Made by a program: the position numbers and the translations under genes. From the NCBI RefSeq assembly GCF_004698125.1, contig NZ_ML214297.1:2186226-2250225 (forward strand): a stretch of 64,000 bases of DNA, given 5' to 3'. Positions 1-8,833 of the stretch are shown in pieces. Under the pieces are notes generated by a model. The model ran no database searches. It saw nothing but the letters and a program-made list of their open reading frames with translations, and was not told the origin of the DNA. Position 1 is the first letter of the stretch. Each line of letters begins with the position of its first letter. This DNA comes from Halosimplex halophilum. GTDB lineage: Archaea > Halobacteriota > Halobacteria > Halobacteriales > Haloarculaceae.

Positions 1-829
<829 letters not shown>

Positions 830-944
830 CGTCTCGCCGTAGGCGCTCGCCGCGGTTGGGTCGCCGCCCTCAACATCGGGGGTAACGACCCCTTCCCCCT
901 GAGTCGGTCCCTCGAAGGAGACGGGACCGCTCCGTCGGGGAACC

Positions 945-953
945 GTTAATTGG
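945..953 (+). promoter_or_regulatory. TATA-like element for the aminopeptidase gene
   Basis: The AT-rich patch GTTAATTGG lies about 25 bases before the ATG at 974, the spacing expected if the mRNA begins at or next to the start codon. Position-based inference only. Confidence 0.4.
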
Positions 954-973
954 CTGCCGGATGACACGCCGGT

Positions 974-2074
974 ATGGATCCCCGAGTCGAGGACCACGCC
1001 GACGTCATCGTCGACCACTCAATCGACCTGCGGGCCGGCGACGAGGTGCTGATCACCGCGCCGCCCGCCGCGGAGGAGCTGGCCGTCGCGCTCGCCGAGC
1101 GGGTGGGCGAGCGAGGCGCCTACAGCCTCTCGATGGGCGGCAACAGCCGCGCCCGGCGGGCGTTCATGCGCGCGATGGACCCTGACGACTACGACGAGGT
1201 GCCGGACGTGGTCGAGGCGATGGTCGACTCGGTCGACGCGATGGTGTCGATCCGCGCCTCGCGCAACACCCACGAGACGAGCGACGTGCCGCCCGAGAAG
1301 AACGCCGCCTACGCGAAGATCATGGAGCCGCTGTTCGACGCGGTCGCCGACAAGCGCCGGGTCATCACCCAGTATCCCGCCCCCGGCGACGCCCAGGCCG
1401 CCGAGATGAGTACCGCCGCGTATGAGGCGTTCGTCTACGACGCGGTGACCAAAGACTGGGACGAACAGCGGGAGTTCCAGGCCAGCATGGTCGAGATCCT
1501 GGAGGGCGCCGACGAGGTCCGGATCGTCTCCGGCGACACCACCGACGTGACCATGTCCGTCGCGGGGATGAACCCCGTCAACGACTACGCCGAGAAGAAC
1601 CTCCCCGGCGGCGAGGTGTTCACCGCGCCCGTGCCCGACTCCGTCGAGGGCGAAGTACTCTTCGACAAGCCCCTGATGGCCCAGGGCCGGGAGGTCGAGG
1701 ACGTGCGCCTCGTCTTCGAGGGCGGCGAGGTCGTCGACTCGTCGGCCGCCAAGAACGAGGGGGTGCTCGCCGCGATGCTCGACACCGACCCCGGCGCGAA
1801 GCGGGTCGGCGAGCTGGGCATCGGGATGAACCGCGACATCGACCGGTTCACCTACAACATGCTGTTCGACGAGAAGATGGGCGACACCGTCCACATGGCG
1901 CTCGGTCGCGCCATCCCCGAGAACGTCCCCGACGACGGCGATGTCGAGGCCAACGAGTCCGCCGTCCACACCGACATGATCGTCGACATGAGCGAGGATT
2001 CGTACATCGAGGTCGACGGCGAAGTCGTCCAGCGGGACGGCACCTTCCGGTTCGAAGACGGCTTCGACGCGTAG
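974..2074 (+). CDS. Aminopeptidase, M29 (thermophilic AmpS/AmpT-like) family
   Basis: Cytoplasmic metallo-aminopeptidase predicted to remove N-terminal residues from peptides. It is 366 residues, slightly shorter than the usual 370-410 of the family. M29 landmarks in order: [11 protein letters not shown] (metal-ligand Glu region), [21 protein letters not shown], and the late HTDMIVDM segment carrying metal-binding His and Asp. There is no signal peptide. The gene is convergent with the LipM/LplA-like gene 30 bases downstream and divergent from cysteine synthase, so it is probably monocistronic. Family assignment is strong; substrate preference cannot be read from the sequence. Confidence 0.9.
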   Translation: MDPRVEDHADVIVDHSIDLRAGDEVLITAPPAAEELAVALAERVGERGAYSLSMGGNSRARRAFMRAMDPDDYDEVPDVVEAMVDSVDAMVSIRASRNTHETSDVPPEKNAAYAKIMEPLFDAVADKRRVITQYPAPGDAQAAEMSTAAYEAFVYDAVTKDWDEQREFQASMVEILEGADEVRIVSGDTTDVTMSVAGMNPVNDYAEKNLPGGEVFTAPVPDSVEGEVLFDKPLMAQGREVEDVRLVFEGGEVVDSSAAKNEGVLAAMLDTDPGAKRVGELGIGMNRDIDRFTYNMLFDEKMGDTVHMALGRAIPENVPDDGDVEANESAVHTDMIVDMSEDSYIEVDGEVVQRDGTFRFEDGFDA

Positions 2075-2104
2075 ACCGCCTCGACCGCACCAACACCCCT
2101 ACTC

Positions 2105-2914
2105 TCACAGCGGGTCGTCGTCGTCCCGCGTCCACCCGTCGGTCTCGTATTTCTCCCGCGCGCGCTCCCGCGCCCGCGACAGTTCCGCGTCTGACCACGT
2201 GCCCTCGTGGGCATCGGCCCACGACCGGAGCGCGGCCTCCAGCTCCGCGACGACCTCTTCCCGGTCGATCCCCGACTGCTCGCGGACGCTCGTGACGCGC
2301 TCGTCGAACTCGGCGGCGGTCGCGTCCGGGTCGTCGAAACAGTTCAGGTGGCGGTCGGTCGTCCGCGCGAAGGTGATCGACCCGTGCTGGACGACCGCGT
2401 CCTTCCGGCGGTACTGGGCGTTGCCCGAGATCTTCCGGCCGTCGCCGGCGACCACGTCGTGAGCGGGGTGCAGCGCCCGGAGGTAACACGCCGGCTCGTA
2501 CACCGCCGGCCGCTCCTCGTCGACGAACCGCGCGTCGACACCCATGCCTTCGAGGGCGTCGAACAGCGGCTCGCAGAGCAACTCGTAGGAGTCCATCAGG
2601 TCGCCGGGGAGTTCCTCGGCCGGCGCGACGATGGAGTAGGAGATGTCGCCGTGGCTGTCGTGGTAGATGCCGCCGCCGCCGGTCGGTCGGCGGGCAACCG
2701 TGACCCCCTCGCGCTCGCAGAACTCCCAGTCGACCGTCGCGGGGTCCTGGTGGTAGCCCAGCGAGAGCGTGCTTGGTTCCCAGCGGTAGACCCGGAGGGT
2801 GCGGACCCCCTCCTCGGCGGCCGACTCGGCGGCCGTCTCGTCCAGCGCCATGTTCATCGGCCCCGGGCGGGACTCCTCGGGGATCAGCCGCCACTCCCGG
2901 TCGGCCAGGCTCAT
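2105..2914 (-). CDS. Lipoate-protein ligase A / octanoyltransferase LipM-like protein
   Basis: Biotin/lipoate A/B transferase fold, 269 residues, acting in lipoylation of 2-oxoacid dehydrogenase E2 or GcvH proteins. Signatures: RRPTGGGGIYHD (lipoyl/ATP loop, residues 75-86) and GRKISGNAQ (Lys161). A cysteine precedes the lysine motif (PACY, Cys143) and the lysine motif is followed by VQHGSI; this combination resembles LipM-type octanoyltransferases, which use a cysteine acyl intermediate, more than ATP-dependent LplA. Start is the first ATG of the frame. Convergent with the aminopeptidase gene. Ligase versus transferase is unresolved. Confidence 0.82.
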   Translation of the reverse strand: MSLADREWRLIPEESRPGPMNMALDETAAESAAEEGVRTLRVYRWEPSTLSLGYHQDPATVDWEFCEREGVTVARRPTGGGGIYHDSHGDISYSIVAPAEELPGDLMDSYELLCEPLFDALEGMGVDARFVDEERPAVYEPACYLRALHPAHDVVAGDGRKISGNAQYRRKDAVVQHGSITFARTTDRHLNCFDDPDATAAEFDERVTSVREQSGIDREEVVAELEAALRSWADAHEGTWSDAELSRARERAREKYETDGWTRDDDDPL

Positions 2915-2954
2915 ATTCGGGGTTGGCAGGGCGCCAGGAAATCGGTTGCGTTCG

Positions 2955-3296
2955 TCAGGCCCGACGACTGCGAGCGACCAGGACCAGCGTCACGACGCCG
3001 GCGACGACGAACGGCCCGGCGACCAGCGGGCTCGTCAGCCGCGAGACGAGGAAGTCGACGAACTGGAAGGCGTACGGCTGGACCACGTCGAATCCGAACA
3101 GGCGCGCCCACTCGGCTCGGAACCCCGGCTCCAGCGGTGCCACCGGCCGGACGGCCGGCAACAACCGCGTGCTGAAGGGCAGGTACAACAGGAACGTCAG
3201 CACCAGCGCCGCGAACAGCCGGCCGACCGCGCGCCCGTACGCGCGGACCACCCAGCTGCGCCGGCCGTGCGCCTCGATCGGTGTCGCTCGGTTCAT
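2955..3296 (-). CDS. Small membrane protein, unknown function
   Basis: 113 residues with two clear membrane segments: LFAALVLTFLLYLPF near residue 30 and PLVAGPFVVAGVVTLVLVA near the C-terminus, separated by a hydrophilic loop of about 45 residues. No family recognised. A TATA-like TTTATC on the minus strand (about 3325-3330) lies roughly 30 bases before the ATG, supporting a near-leaderless transcript. It sits 40 bases upstream of, and in the same direction as, the LipM-like gene, so co-transcription is possible. Confidence 0.6.
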   Translation of the reverse strand: MNRATPIEAHGRRSWVVRAYGRAVGRLFAALVLTFLLYLPFSTRLLPAVRPVAPLEPGFRAEWARLFGFDVVQPYAFQFVDFLVSRLTSPLVAGPFVVAGVVTLVLVARSRRA

Positions 3297-3372
3297 CGGT
3301 GGTCGGAAGTTGACAGTCGAAGTTGATAAACGTCAGTCACCGGGGCGGCAGTGGTCAGTACAGGCAGTAGCT

Positions 3373-3889
3373 GTTGCGGTGAGCGGGCGCGGTGCGGTCG
3401 GCGTGCGCTGTCGAGCGTGCCCGCCTCCTGGCGGGCCGCTCGAAATAGCCGCGCGAGGTCTTCGTGAACGTGTGAACGAAGGCTCGTCAGAGCGAGCTCT
3501 GACGGTGGATGAGAAGCGCAGCCTGCGAGCAGCGAGGGACCGGCGGTCCCTCGGGCCATGCGGGCGACGCTCGGGTCGCCCGCAGACAGCGCAAGAGGTT
3601 GGGGAGGTGTGAGGCCCGCTGCGGTTGCTGTGCGGGGCGGTCGCGGTGCCGTGCTGTTCCTGGCGTCCGCGCGAACGTGTGAGCGCGGGCTCGGGAGAGC
3701 TTGCTCTCCCGGTGGACTGAACGGGCGAGGCGCGCTCGCGTTTATGTAGTCGTCTGAGCGACCCCTATCCGAAGCGGCCTCCGGCCGCGAGGATATGTCG
3801 CTCAGCGACCGCGAGCGGGCCGAGGGCTTTCAACACTTGCTGTCGAGTGCGGTCGATCCAACTCCGAGCGAGCGCGCCGAGGGCGTTCA
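3373..3889. repeat. Mosaic hairpin-rich dispersed element, copy 1
   Basis: This fills most of the 697-base stretch without a gene between the small membrane protein and the Bat-type regulator. It matches 51053-51661 in the same orientation as alternating near-identical blocks and unrelated inserts. Shared blocks include the start at GTTGCGGTGAGC, GGTCGGCGTGCGCTGTCG, GAGAAGCGCAGC, the stem-loop at 3560-3583, GGGGAGGTGTGAGG, GACTGAACGGGCGAGG, GTCGTCTGAGCGACCCC, and a 39-base identical end block. Variable parts hold stem-loops at 3486-3503, 3693-3710 and 3774-3788. Open frames here are short and overlap the hairpins, so I read it as noncoding. Confidence 0.85.
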
Positions 3890-3993
3890 GCGCTCACCGG
3901 CGAGGCGGCCACTCCGAGACGACTTCCTTCCACGATAGACCCAACAGAAACATCCACTCAACGAGCACATCCGATCGAACGAGACGCGACGAC

Positions 3994-4659
3994 TCAGAAC
4001 GGTCCCGTCGAGACGACGTTTCGCATGACCGAGCGCTCGGCCCGGCGCAGTAGTTCGGCGGCGGTGCCGGGCGCGCAGCCGAGGCGGTCGCCCACGTCCT
4101 CGACGCTGCCCTCGCGGGGCGTCTCGTAGTAGCCGCAGTCGACCGCCGCGACGACGGCCTCGAACTGCCGGTCGGTCAGGTCGCCCCCGGCGTCCAGCCG
4201 GCGGGCGTCGTACTCCCCGACCTCCAGCACCTCGGCGTCCATCCCCGCGGGCATCTCCTCGACGGCGGTCTGGAGCTTCTCGGCGGGGCCGACGGCGGTC
4301 AGCCGGACCGTCCCGTCCGCGCGGTACTCGATGGGCATCAGCCCGACCAGCCCCGGCTGGGTGAGCGCGCCGACGAAGTCCCGGCTGTGCTCCGGGATCG
4401 ACTCGCGGACGTAGAGGTAGAACGTGTCGTCGGGACACCGGGAGATCTCGTAGGCGCTCACGCTCTCGGTCTCCCGCAGCGCCGGCTCGTAGGGGTCGGG
4501 GTCGCCGTCGACGTGAAACAGGAAGGCGGGGTCCTCGTCCAGCGCCGTGTTGTACTGCAGCAGCCGCGAGACGCTGTAGCCCTCCCGCTCGACGACGAAC
4601 TGATGCATCGGGTGTCGCACGGCCGGCTCCTGGTGGACCGCGACGCGCAGGTACCGCAT
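3994..4659 (-). CDS. Bat-type transcriptional regulator with HTH_10 domain
   Basis: 221 residues. The C-terminal ~60 residues form the HTH_10 (bacterio-opsin-activator) DNA-binding domain: LTDRQFEAVVAAVDCGYYETPR followed, after a short gap, by VGDRLGCAPGT and LLRRAERSVM. The N-terminal ~150 residues resemble the small-ligand or redox-sensing domain found in PAS-less Bat homologues. A longer frame exists upstream, but the ATG at 4659 is preceded by CTTAAATCCC (4684-4691) at leaderless spacing, so this start is preferred. Divergent from nuoCD with 85 bases between starts, which makes it a candidate regulator of that gene. Target genes are inference. Confidence 0.85.
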   Translation of the reverse strand: MRYLRVAVHQEPAVRHPMHQFVVEREGYSVSRLLQYNTALDEDPAFLFHVDGDPDPYEPALRETESVSAYEISRCPDDTFYLYVRESIPEHSRDFVGALTQPGLVGLMPIEYRADGTVRLTAVGPAEKLQTAVEEMPAGMDAEVLEVGEYDARRLDAGGDLTDRQFEAVVAAVDCGYYETPREGSVEDVGDRLGCAPGTAAELLRRAERSVMRNVVSTGPF

Positions 4660-4744
4660 CGCCCGATCGGTTCCGCCGGTTCGACTTAAATCCCGCCCAC
4701 CCGTGAGGGCCAACGGCGATTGTCCGGCCGCGCCAACGGCGCGT

Positions 4745-6427
4745 ATGGACCAACGACAGCGACAGGTGGGCGAGCGGGCCGGGAGCGCCACACCGGCGGC
4801 GGACGCCGACTCGCCGCTGGAGACGGCCCTGTCGGTCGTCCCCGACGACGCCGTCACCAGTACAGAGGAGCACCTGAACGCGCCTGCACTCGTCGTCCGG
4901 GCCGACCGCGTACAGGCGGCGCTGTCCGCGCTGCGCGAGCGGGCGGGCTTCGACCACTGCGCCTGCGTCACAGGCCAGGCCTACGGCGACCGCTACGAGT
5001 CGATCTATCACCTCCGGAGCTACGACGACCCCACCCGGGAGCTCTCGGTGGTCGTCCCGACCCCCGCCGTCCGCCCCGAACAGGAGAGCGCGGCGCCGGT
5101 GTACCCGACCGCCGACTGGCACGAGCGCGAAGCCTACGACCTCGTGGGCATCGAGTACGACGACCACCCCGACCTGCGGCGGATCCTCCTGCCGGAGACA
5201 TGGCAGGGCCATCCGCTCGATCCCGATTTCGACCAGACGGAGCCGCAGATCGTCACCTTCCGCGAACACGAGAACCCGCTGGCCGACGACCGCCGCGACG
5301 GCGACACGATGTACGTCAACATGGGACCGCACCATCCGGCGACCCACGGCGTGCTCCGGCTGGGCGTCACGCTCGACGGGGAGTACGTCGCCGCGGTCGA
5401 ACCCGACATCGGCTACATCCACCGCTGCGAGGAGCAGCTGTGCCAGCAGGGCACCTACCGCCACCAGATCATGCCCTACCCGGATCGGTGGGACTGGAGC
5501 GGCGCCGGCCTCTGCAACGAGTGGGCCTACGCCCGCGTCGCGGAGGATCTGGCCGACATCGAGGTGCCCGAGTACGCCCAGGTGATCCGCACCATGAGCG
5601 CCGAGCTCTCGCGGCTGCTCGGGCACTTCCTCGCGGTCGCCACCTACGCGCTCGACGTGGTCGGCGAGTTCACCGCCGTCTTCATGTACGGGATCGAGGA
5701 GCGCGAGCGCGTCCAGTCGATCCTCGAAGATCTGACCGGCCAGCGGCTGATGTTCAACTACTTCCGGCTGGGCGGCGTGGCGTGGGACCTGCCTGATCCC
5801 CGCGCGGAGTTTTTCGCGGAGATACGCGAGTTCCTCGACGGCCTGCCCGACCGGCTGGCCGAGTACCACGACCTGCTGACCAGCAACGAGATATTCCAGA
5901 TCCGCACGGTCGACACGGGCGAGCTGTCGGCCGAGACGGTCAGGGAGTACGGCTGTACCGGGCCGGTCGCCCGCGGGTCCGGCGTCGACTACGACCTGCG
6001 CCGGGACGACCCGTACGGCTACTACCCCGAACTCGACTGGGACGTGGTCACCGAGGACGGCGGGGACAACTACGCGCGCGTGCTCGTGCGCCTGCGAGAG
6101 ATAGAGGAGTCCGCCCGGATCATCGAGCAGTGCGTCGACCTGCTGGAGGAGTGGCCCGAGGGCGACCGCACCGTGCAGGCGAACGTCCCGCGCACGCTGC
6201 GGCCCGACCCCGACACGGAGATCTACCGCGCCGTCGAGTCCGCGAAGGGGGAGCTGGGGATCTACGTCCGCAGCGACGGCACCGACTCGCCGGCCCGCTT
6301 CAAGATCCGCGGCCCCTCCTTCTCGCACGTCTCCGTCCTGGAGGAGGCCGCCCGCGGCGAACTCGTCCCCGACCTCATCGCGACCATCGGCAGCCTCGAC
6401 CCCATCATGGGCGACGTGGACCGCTGA
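4745..6427 (+). CDS. nuoCD: Orphan fused NADH dehydrogenase-like subunit C/D (NuoCD)
   Basis: 560 residues: an N-terminal NuoC/30-kDa domain (about 50-175, with YPTADWHEREAYDLVGI and HPDLRRILLPETW) fused to a NuoD/49-kDa domain (about 190-560, with MGPHHPATHGVLRL, a HRCEEQLC segment, PYPDRWDW, ELSRLLGHF, and the terminal DPIMGDVDR). The hydrogenase CxxC metal ligands are absent, as in complex I. No other complex I genes are nearby, whereas the haloarchaeal complex has a full nuo operon. The residue matching the quinone-site tyrosine in the usual DRxDY motif is Trp here. Start chosen at the ATG after the upstream in-frame extension lacking homology. Could be a specialised paralogue or the genome's only NuoCD. 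Confidence 0.88.
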   Translation: MDQRQRQVGERAGSATPAADADSPLETALSVVPDDAVTSTEEHLNAPALVVRADRVQAALSALRERAGFDHCACVTGQAYGDRYESIYHLRSYDDPTRELSVVVPTPAVRPEQESAAPVYPTADWHEREAYDLVGIEYDDHPDLRRILLPETWQGHPLDPDFDQTEPQIVTFREHENPLADDRRDGDTMYVNMGPHHPATHGVLRLGVTLDGEYVAAVEPDIGYIHRCEEQLCQQGTYRHQIMPYPDRWDWSGAGLCNEWAYARVAEDLADIEVPEYAQVIRTMSAELSRLLGHFLAVATYALDVVGEFTAVFMYGIEERERVQSILEDLTGQRLMFNYFRLGGVAWDLPDPRAEFFAEIREFLDGLPDRLAEYHDLLTSNEIFQIRTVDTGELSAETVREYGCTGPVARGSGVDYDLRRDDPYGYYPELDWDVVTEDGGDNYARVLVRLREIEESARIIEQCVDLLEEWPEGDRTVQANVPRTLRPDPDTEIYRAVESAKGELGIYVRSDGTDSPARFKIRGPSFSHVSVLEEAARGELVPDLIATIGSLDPIMGDVDR

Positions 6428-6448
6428 CGGGGACGCCGGCGACCCGCT

Positions 6449-6868
6449 CTAGAAAAGACCGACGCCGAGCGCGTAGGGCCACGCCTGGCCGCCCAGCGCG
6501 AGGAGCGCGAGCGCGCCGCCGGCCAGCGCGACGTTCTTCAGGAAGCCAGTCATCTCGTCCTGGGTCTGGTCCTCGGGGACCGCCCAGAAGTCGTGCATCG
6601 TCACCGCCGAGACCAGCAGGAAGGTGGCGAGCGCGCCGGCCGCCAGTACGGGCGCGACGCCGAGCGCGATCCCGACCCCGCCGAGGACGAGCACGACGCC
6701 GGACGCGATCACGGAGAACGCCGGCGCCGGGATCCCCTTCATCTCCGCGTAGCCGCTCATTTGCTCGACACCCGAGAAGTGGTTGAGGCCCATGAACGCG
6801 AGGACGCCGCCGAACAGGACTCGCGCGAGCAGGAAAACGACCTCGCCGGCGGCCGACTCGACGGCCAT
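6449..6868 (-). CDS. DoxX family membrane protein
   Basis: 139 residues with four predicted membrane helices in the DoxX pattern (ARVLFGGVLAFMGLNHF near the start, then three more hydrophobic segments). DoxX proteins are linked to quinone, thiosulfate or redox-stress functions, but the activity of this subgroup is not defined. The start overlaps the TGA of a 32-residue upstream ORF (TGATG junction), suggesting translational coupling. Convergent with nuoCD, 21 bases apart. The divergent HxlR regulator gene is the obvious candidate controller. Confidence 0.85.
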   Translation of the reverse strand: MAVESAAGEVVFLLARVLFGGVLAFMGLNHFSGVEQMSGYAEMKGIPAPAFSVIASGVVLVLGGVGIALGVAPVLAAGALATFLLVSAVTMHDFWAVPEDQTQDEMTGFLKNVALAGGALALLALGGQAWPYALGVGLF

Positions 6869-6966
6869 CAGGCCGTCACCCCCGGAACCGCGGAGCCGTC
6901 GTCCGTGTCTTCGCCGCCCGTGCTATCGTCGCGCGTGCTACCGTCGTGAACGCGTGCCTCTGACAT
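6868..6966 (-). CDS. Putative 32-residue leader ORF upstream of doxX
   Basis: ATG at 6966 opens a hydrophilic, acidic 32-codon frame (begins MSEARVHDGST) whose TGA shares bases with the doxX ATG. A TATATT element (minus strand, 6997-6992) lies 26-31 bases before this ATG, so a leaderless mRNA would begin exactly here, leaving doxX about 98 bases inside the transcript. No homology recognised. It may be a real small protein, a coupling leader, or an N-terminal extension lost by frameshift. Confidence 0.45.
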   Translation of the reverse strand: MSEARVHDGSTRDDSTGGEDTDDGSAVPGVTA

Positions 6967-6990
6967 CGGTACCACGTACAGCCCCCACAC

Positions 6991-7018
6991 AAATATACGT
7001 TATCTGACACTCATGTCA
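6991..7018 (-). promoter_or_regulatory. TATA box and adjoining palindrome of the doxX transcript
   Basis: The minus-strand TATATT (6997-6992) has leaderless spacing to the ATG at 6966. Immediately upstream is an inverted repeat TGACA-CTCA-TGTCA (7005-7018), placed where it would overlap or abut the BRE. It is a good candidate operator for the divergent HxlR-type regulator. Confidence 0.5.
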
Positions 7019-7146
7019 CCGGGAGACACCGGTGTTACCGGCTGTGCTCGACGTGACTTCCCCGACGCGCCCGGTAGCGAGTAGCGCCTGTCGACCGCGG
7101 CGGCCGCCGAGTGTCGGCCGGAAATCAGGTGTCTCCGTGTTACCGG

Positions 7147-7160
7147 GTTCGTGAACGAAC
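7147..7160. promoter_or_regulatory. Inverted repeat before the HxlR gene (possible operator)
   Basis: GTTCGT-GA-ACGAAC, a perfect 6-base inverted repeat with a 2-base spacer, 22-35 bases before the likely start codons. Its position suits autoregulation by the downstream winged-helix protein. It differs in sequence from the 7005-7018 palindrome, so at most one of the two need be the true site. Confidence 0.35.
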
Positions 7161-7194
7161 TACCTAAGTGTGTGGGCGCAGTATGGCGGGGTAC

Positions 7195-7578
7195 ATGGCG
7201 ACCAACGCGAACGCGGAGGCGGCCAACCCCGAGGCCTGTCCGGTAGTCGACTCGCTCGAACAGATCGGCTCCCAGTGGCGGCTGGTGGTGCTGTACGACC
7301 TCCAAGAGGGCGAGAAGCGGTTCAACGAGCTGAAACGGTCGACCGGCGCGAGCTCGCGGACGCTCTCGCGCGTGCTCGACGACCTGCAGGAACTCGATCT
7401 GGTCGACCGCCGGCTCGAAGAGGACGCCCCGGTGGCGACGTTCTACTCGCTGACCGCGAAGGGCGAGTCGCTCTGTCCGGTGTTCGACGCCATCGAGTCG
7501 TGGGCCGACGAGTGGCTCGGCGAGGACGCCGACGGGAAAGAGGCGATGGCGGCCGTCGAGGCCGTCGCCGGCGAGTAG
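7195..7578 (+). CDS. HxlR-family winged-helix transcriptional regulator
   Basis: About 127 residues from the ATG at 7195; an ATG at 7183 and a GTG at 7168 are in frame and possible. The HxlR pattern is clear: a cysteine near the N-terminus (ACPVVDSLEQIG), QWRLVVLYDL, then GEKRFNELKR, SRTLSRVLDDLQE and the wing segment VATFYSLTAKG. Members often sense redox or reactive species through that cysteine. Divergent from the sORF-doxX transcript and convergent with the TrmB gene. Likely a local regulator of doxX; this is inference. Confidence 0.85.
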   Translation: MATNANAEAANPEACPVVDSLEQIGSQWRLVVLYDLQEGEKRFNELKRSTGASSRTLSRVLDDLQELDLVDRRLEEDAPVATFYSLTAKGESLCPVFDAIESWADEWLGEDADGKEAMAAVEAVAGE

Positions 7579-7609
7579 TCCCCGACTGCGGAGCGGATTC
7601 CGGCGGTTT

Positions 7610-8659
7610 TCACTCCTCGACCGGCCGGAGCCGGACCGACTTCCCGCGATAGTCTTCGAGGAAGCCTCCGGGAGCGCCGACGCTGACGGTTCCCTCGTCG
7701 GTGTCGAGGACGAACCCGTTCTCCAGCGTGAACTGGTTGGTCGCGGGGTCGACCAGCGCCTGACGCACGTCGTTGACGCGCCCGGCGACGCGCTCGCCGG
7801 ACTCGGTCTCGACCTCGGCGCGCAGGTCGGTCCCCATCCGCCGGTGGCGGACGGCGGTGAACGTCGCCTTGCGGAACCACTCGAACGTCGCCGGGAGCTC
7901 GGGCGGGTCGGCGACGTGGACTTCCCACGGGAACGGCCAGTAGGCGCCGAGGAAGGTGGCGATGACCGCGCCGGTCAGGCCCCACTCCGAGACCCAGACG
8001 ACCCCCTCCTCGAAGTAGGCGCCGTCGAACACCTCGGGGCTGCCGATCATCGCCCGCTCGTCGTCGGCGGCGTAGGCGAACGCCATCTCGTCGCCCCAGC
8101 AGCGCACCACCGTCGCGAGCCCCGCGTAGCGCTCGGCCGCCCGGTCGAGGTCGTCGACCTCGCCGACCAGCAGGAGGACGAGCGCCCCGCGCTCGCGGGC
8201 CGCGCGCAGCTCCGACTCGACCTCCGGGACCACGTCCGCCGGCACCGAGACCAGCACCTCCGACTCCGCGCTCTCGACGTCCTCCCGGAGGTTCTTCAGC
8301 GCCTTCCGCCGGGACTTGGCCATCTCGATCTCCGAGGTGCGCGGCCCGGTCTCGGTGAACCGCTCCTCCAGCGCGGGGGTCATCGCGTCGATGCGCTCGG
8401 AGATGTCGGCCATCGCCTCCCGCGGCGGGAGCGCGCGGATCGTCGTCGGCGAGACGTGGTCGTTGACCCGGACGAGCCCCCGCTGTTCGAGGCGCTCGAC
8501 GATGTTGTACACCGTCCGCTGGGTGACGCCCGCCTCGTCGGCGACGGCGCTGGTCGTCGCCTCGCCCAGCTCCAGCAGCGCGAAGTACGTGTTGATCTCG
8601 TTGTCCGAGAGCCCGAACACCCGCAACTGTTCGCGCAGCGCCGCGTCGTCGGAGTCCAT
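7610..8659 (-). CDS. TrmB-family transcriptional regulator
   Basis: 349 residues with the TrmB layout. The N-terminal winged helix (residues 8-70) includes FGLSDNEINTYFALLELGEAT and VTQRTVYNIVERLEQRGLV. A coiled linker (about 85-120) and a C-terminal sugar-binding-type domain (about 125-345) follow. TrmB proteins typically control sugar uptake and metabolism and sense sugars through the C-terminal domain. It lies downstream of the solute-binding protein gene in the same direction (174 bases apart), so the two may form a sensing/uptake pair. Convergent with the HxlR gene. Confidence 0.85.
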   Translation of the reverse strand: MDSDDAALREQLRVFGLSDNEINTYFALLELGEATTSAVADEAGVTQRTVYNIVERLEQRGLVRVNDHVSPTTIRALPPREAMADISERIDAMTPALEERFTETGPRTSEIEMAKSRRKALKNLREDVESAESEVLVSVPADVVPEVESELRAARERGALVLLLVGEVDDLDRAAERYAGLATVVRCWGDEMAFAYAADDERAMIGSPEVFDGAYFEEGVVWVSEWGLTGAVIATFLGAYWPFPWEVHVADPPELPATFEWFRKATFTAVRHRRMGTDLRAEVETESGERVAGRVNDVRQALVDPATNQFTLENGFVLDTDEGTVSVGAPGGFLEDYRGKSVRLRPVEE

Positions 8660-8833
8660 TTGTATCGACCTCTCGCTCGTGAGTAATCCGTGTGTTGTTC
8701 GGCGGGAGTCGCCCCGACGACCGCGACGGATGGGAGCGACGCGCGGCGTCGCGGTCGCCGGAACTGCGTGACAAGGAGTACGGTCGGGTGCCGGACCGAC
8801 GCAGGGCCCGGCGACGGCGGCGTCGCTACATCC

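Noticed and set aside
3293..3559. Minus-strand ORF in repeat copy 1 sharing MARGTAGPSLLA with an extension of the 49793 gene in copy 2
   Set aside because: The shared peptide only reflects the conserved repeat blocks read in the same frame. Frames break at the variable hairpins, so it is not a conserved protein, nor a real N-terminus of the flippase-like protein.
3887..6328. An 813-codon minus-strand frame over the bat and nuoCD region
   Set aside because: Different frame from the Bat-type protein and antisense to NuoCD; no recognisable domain.
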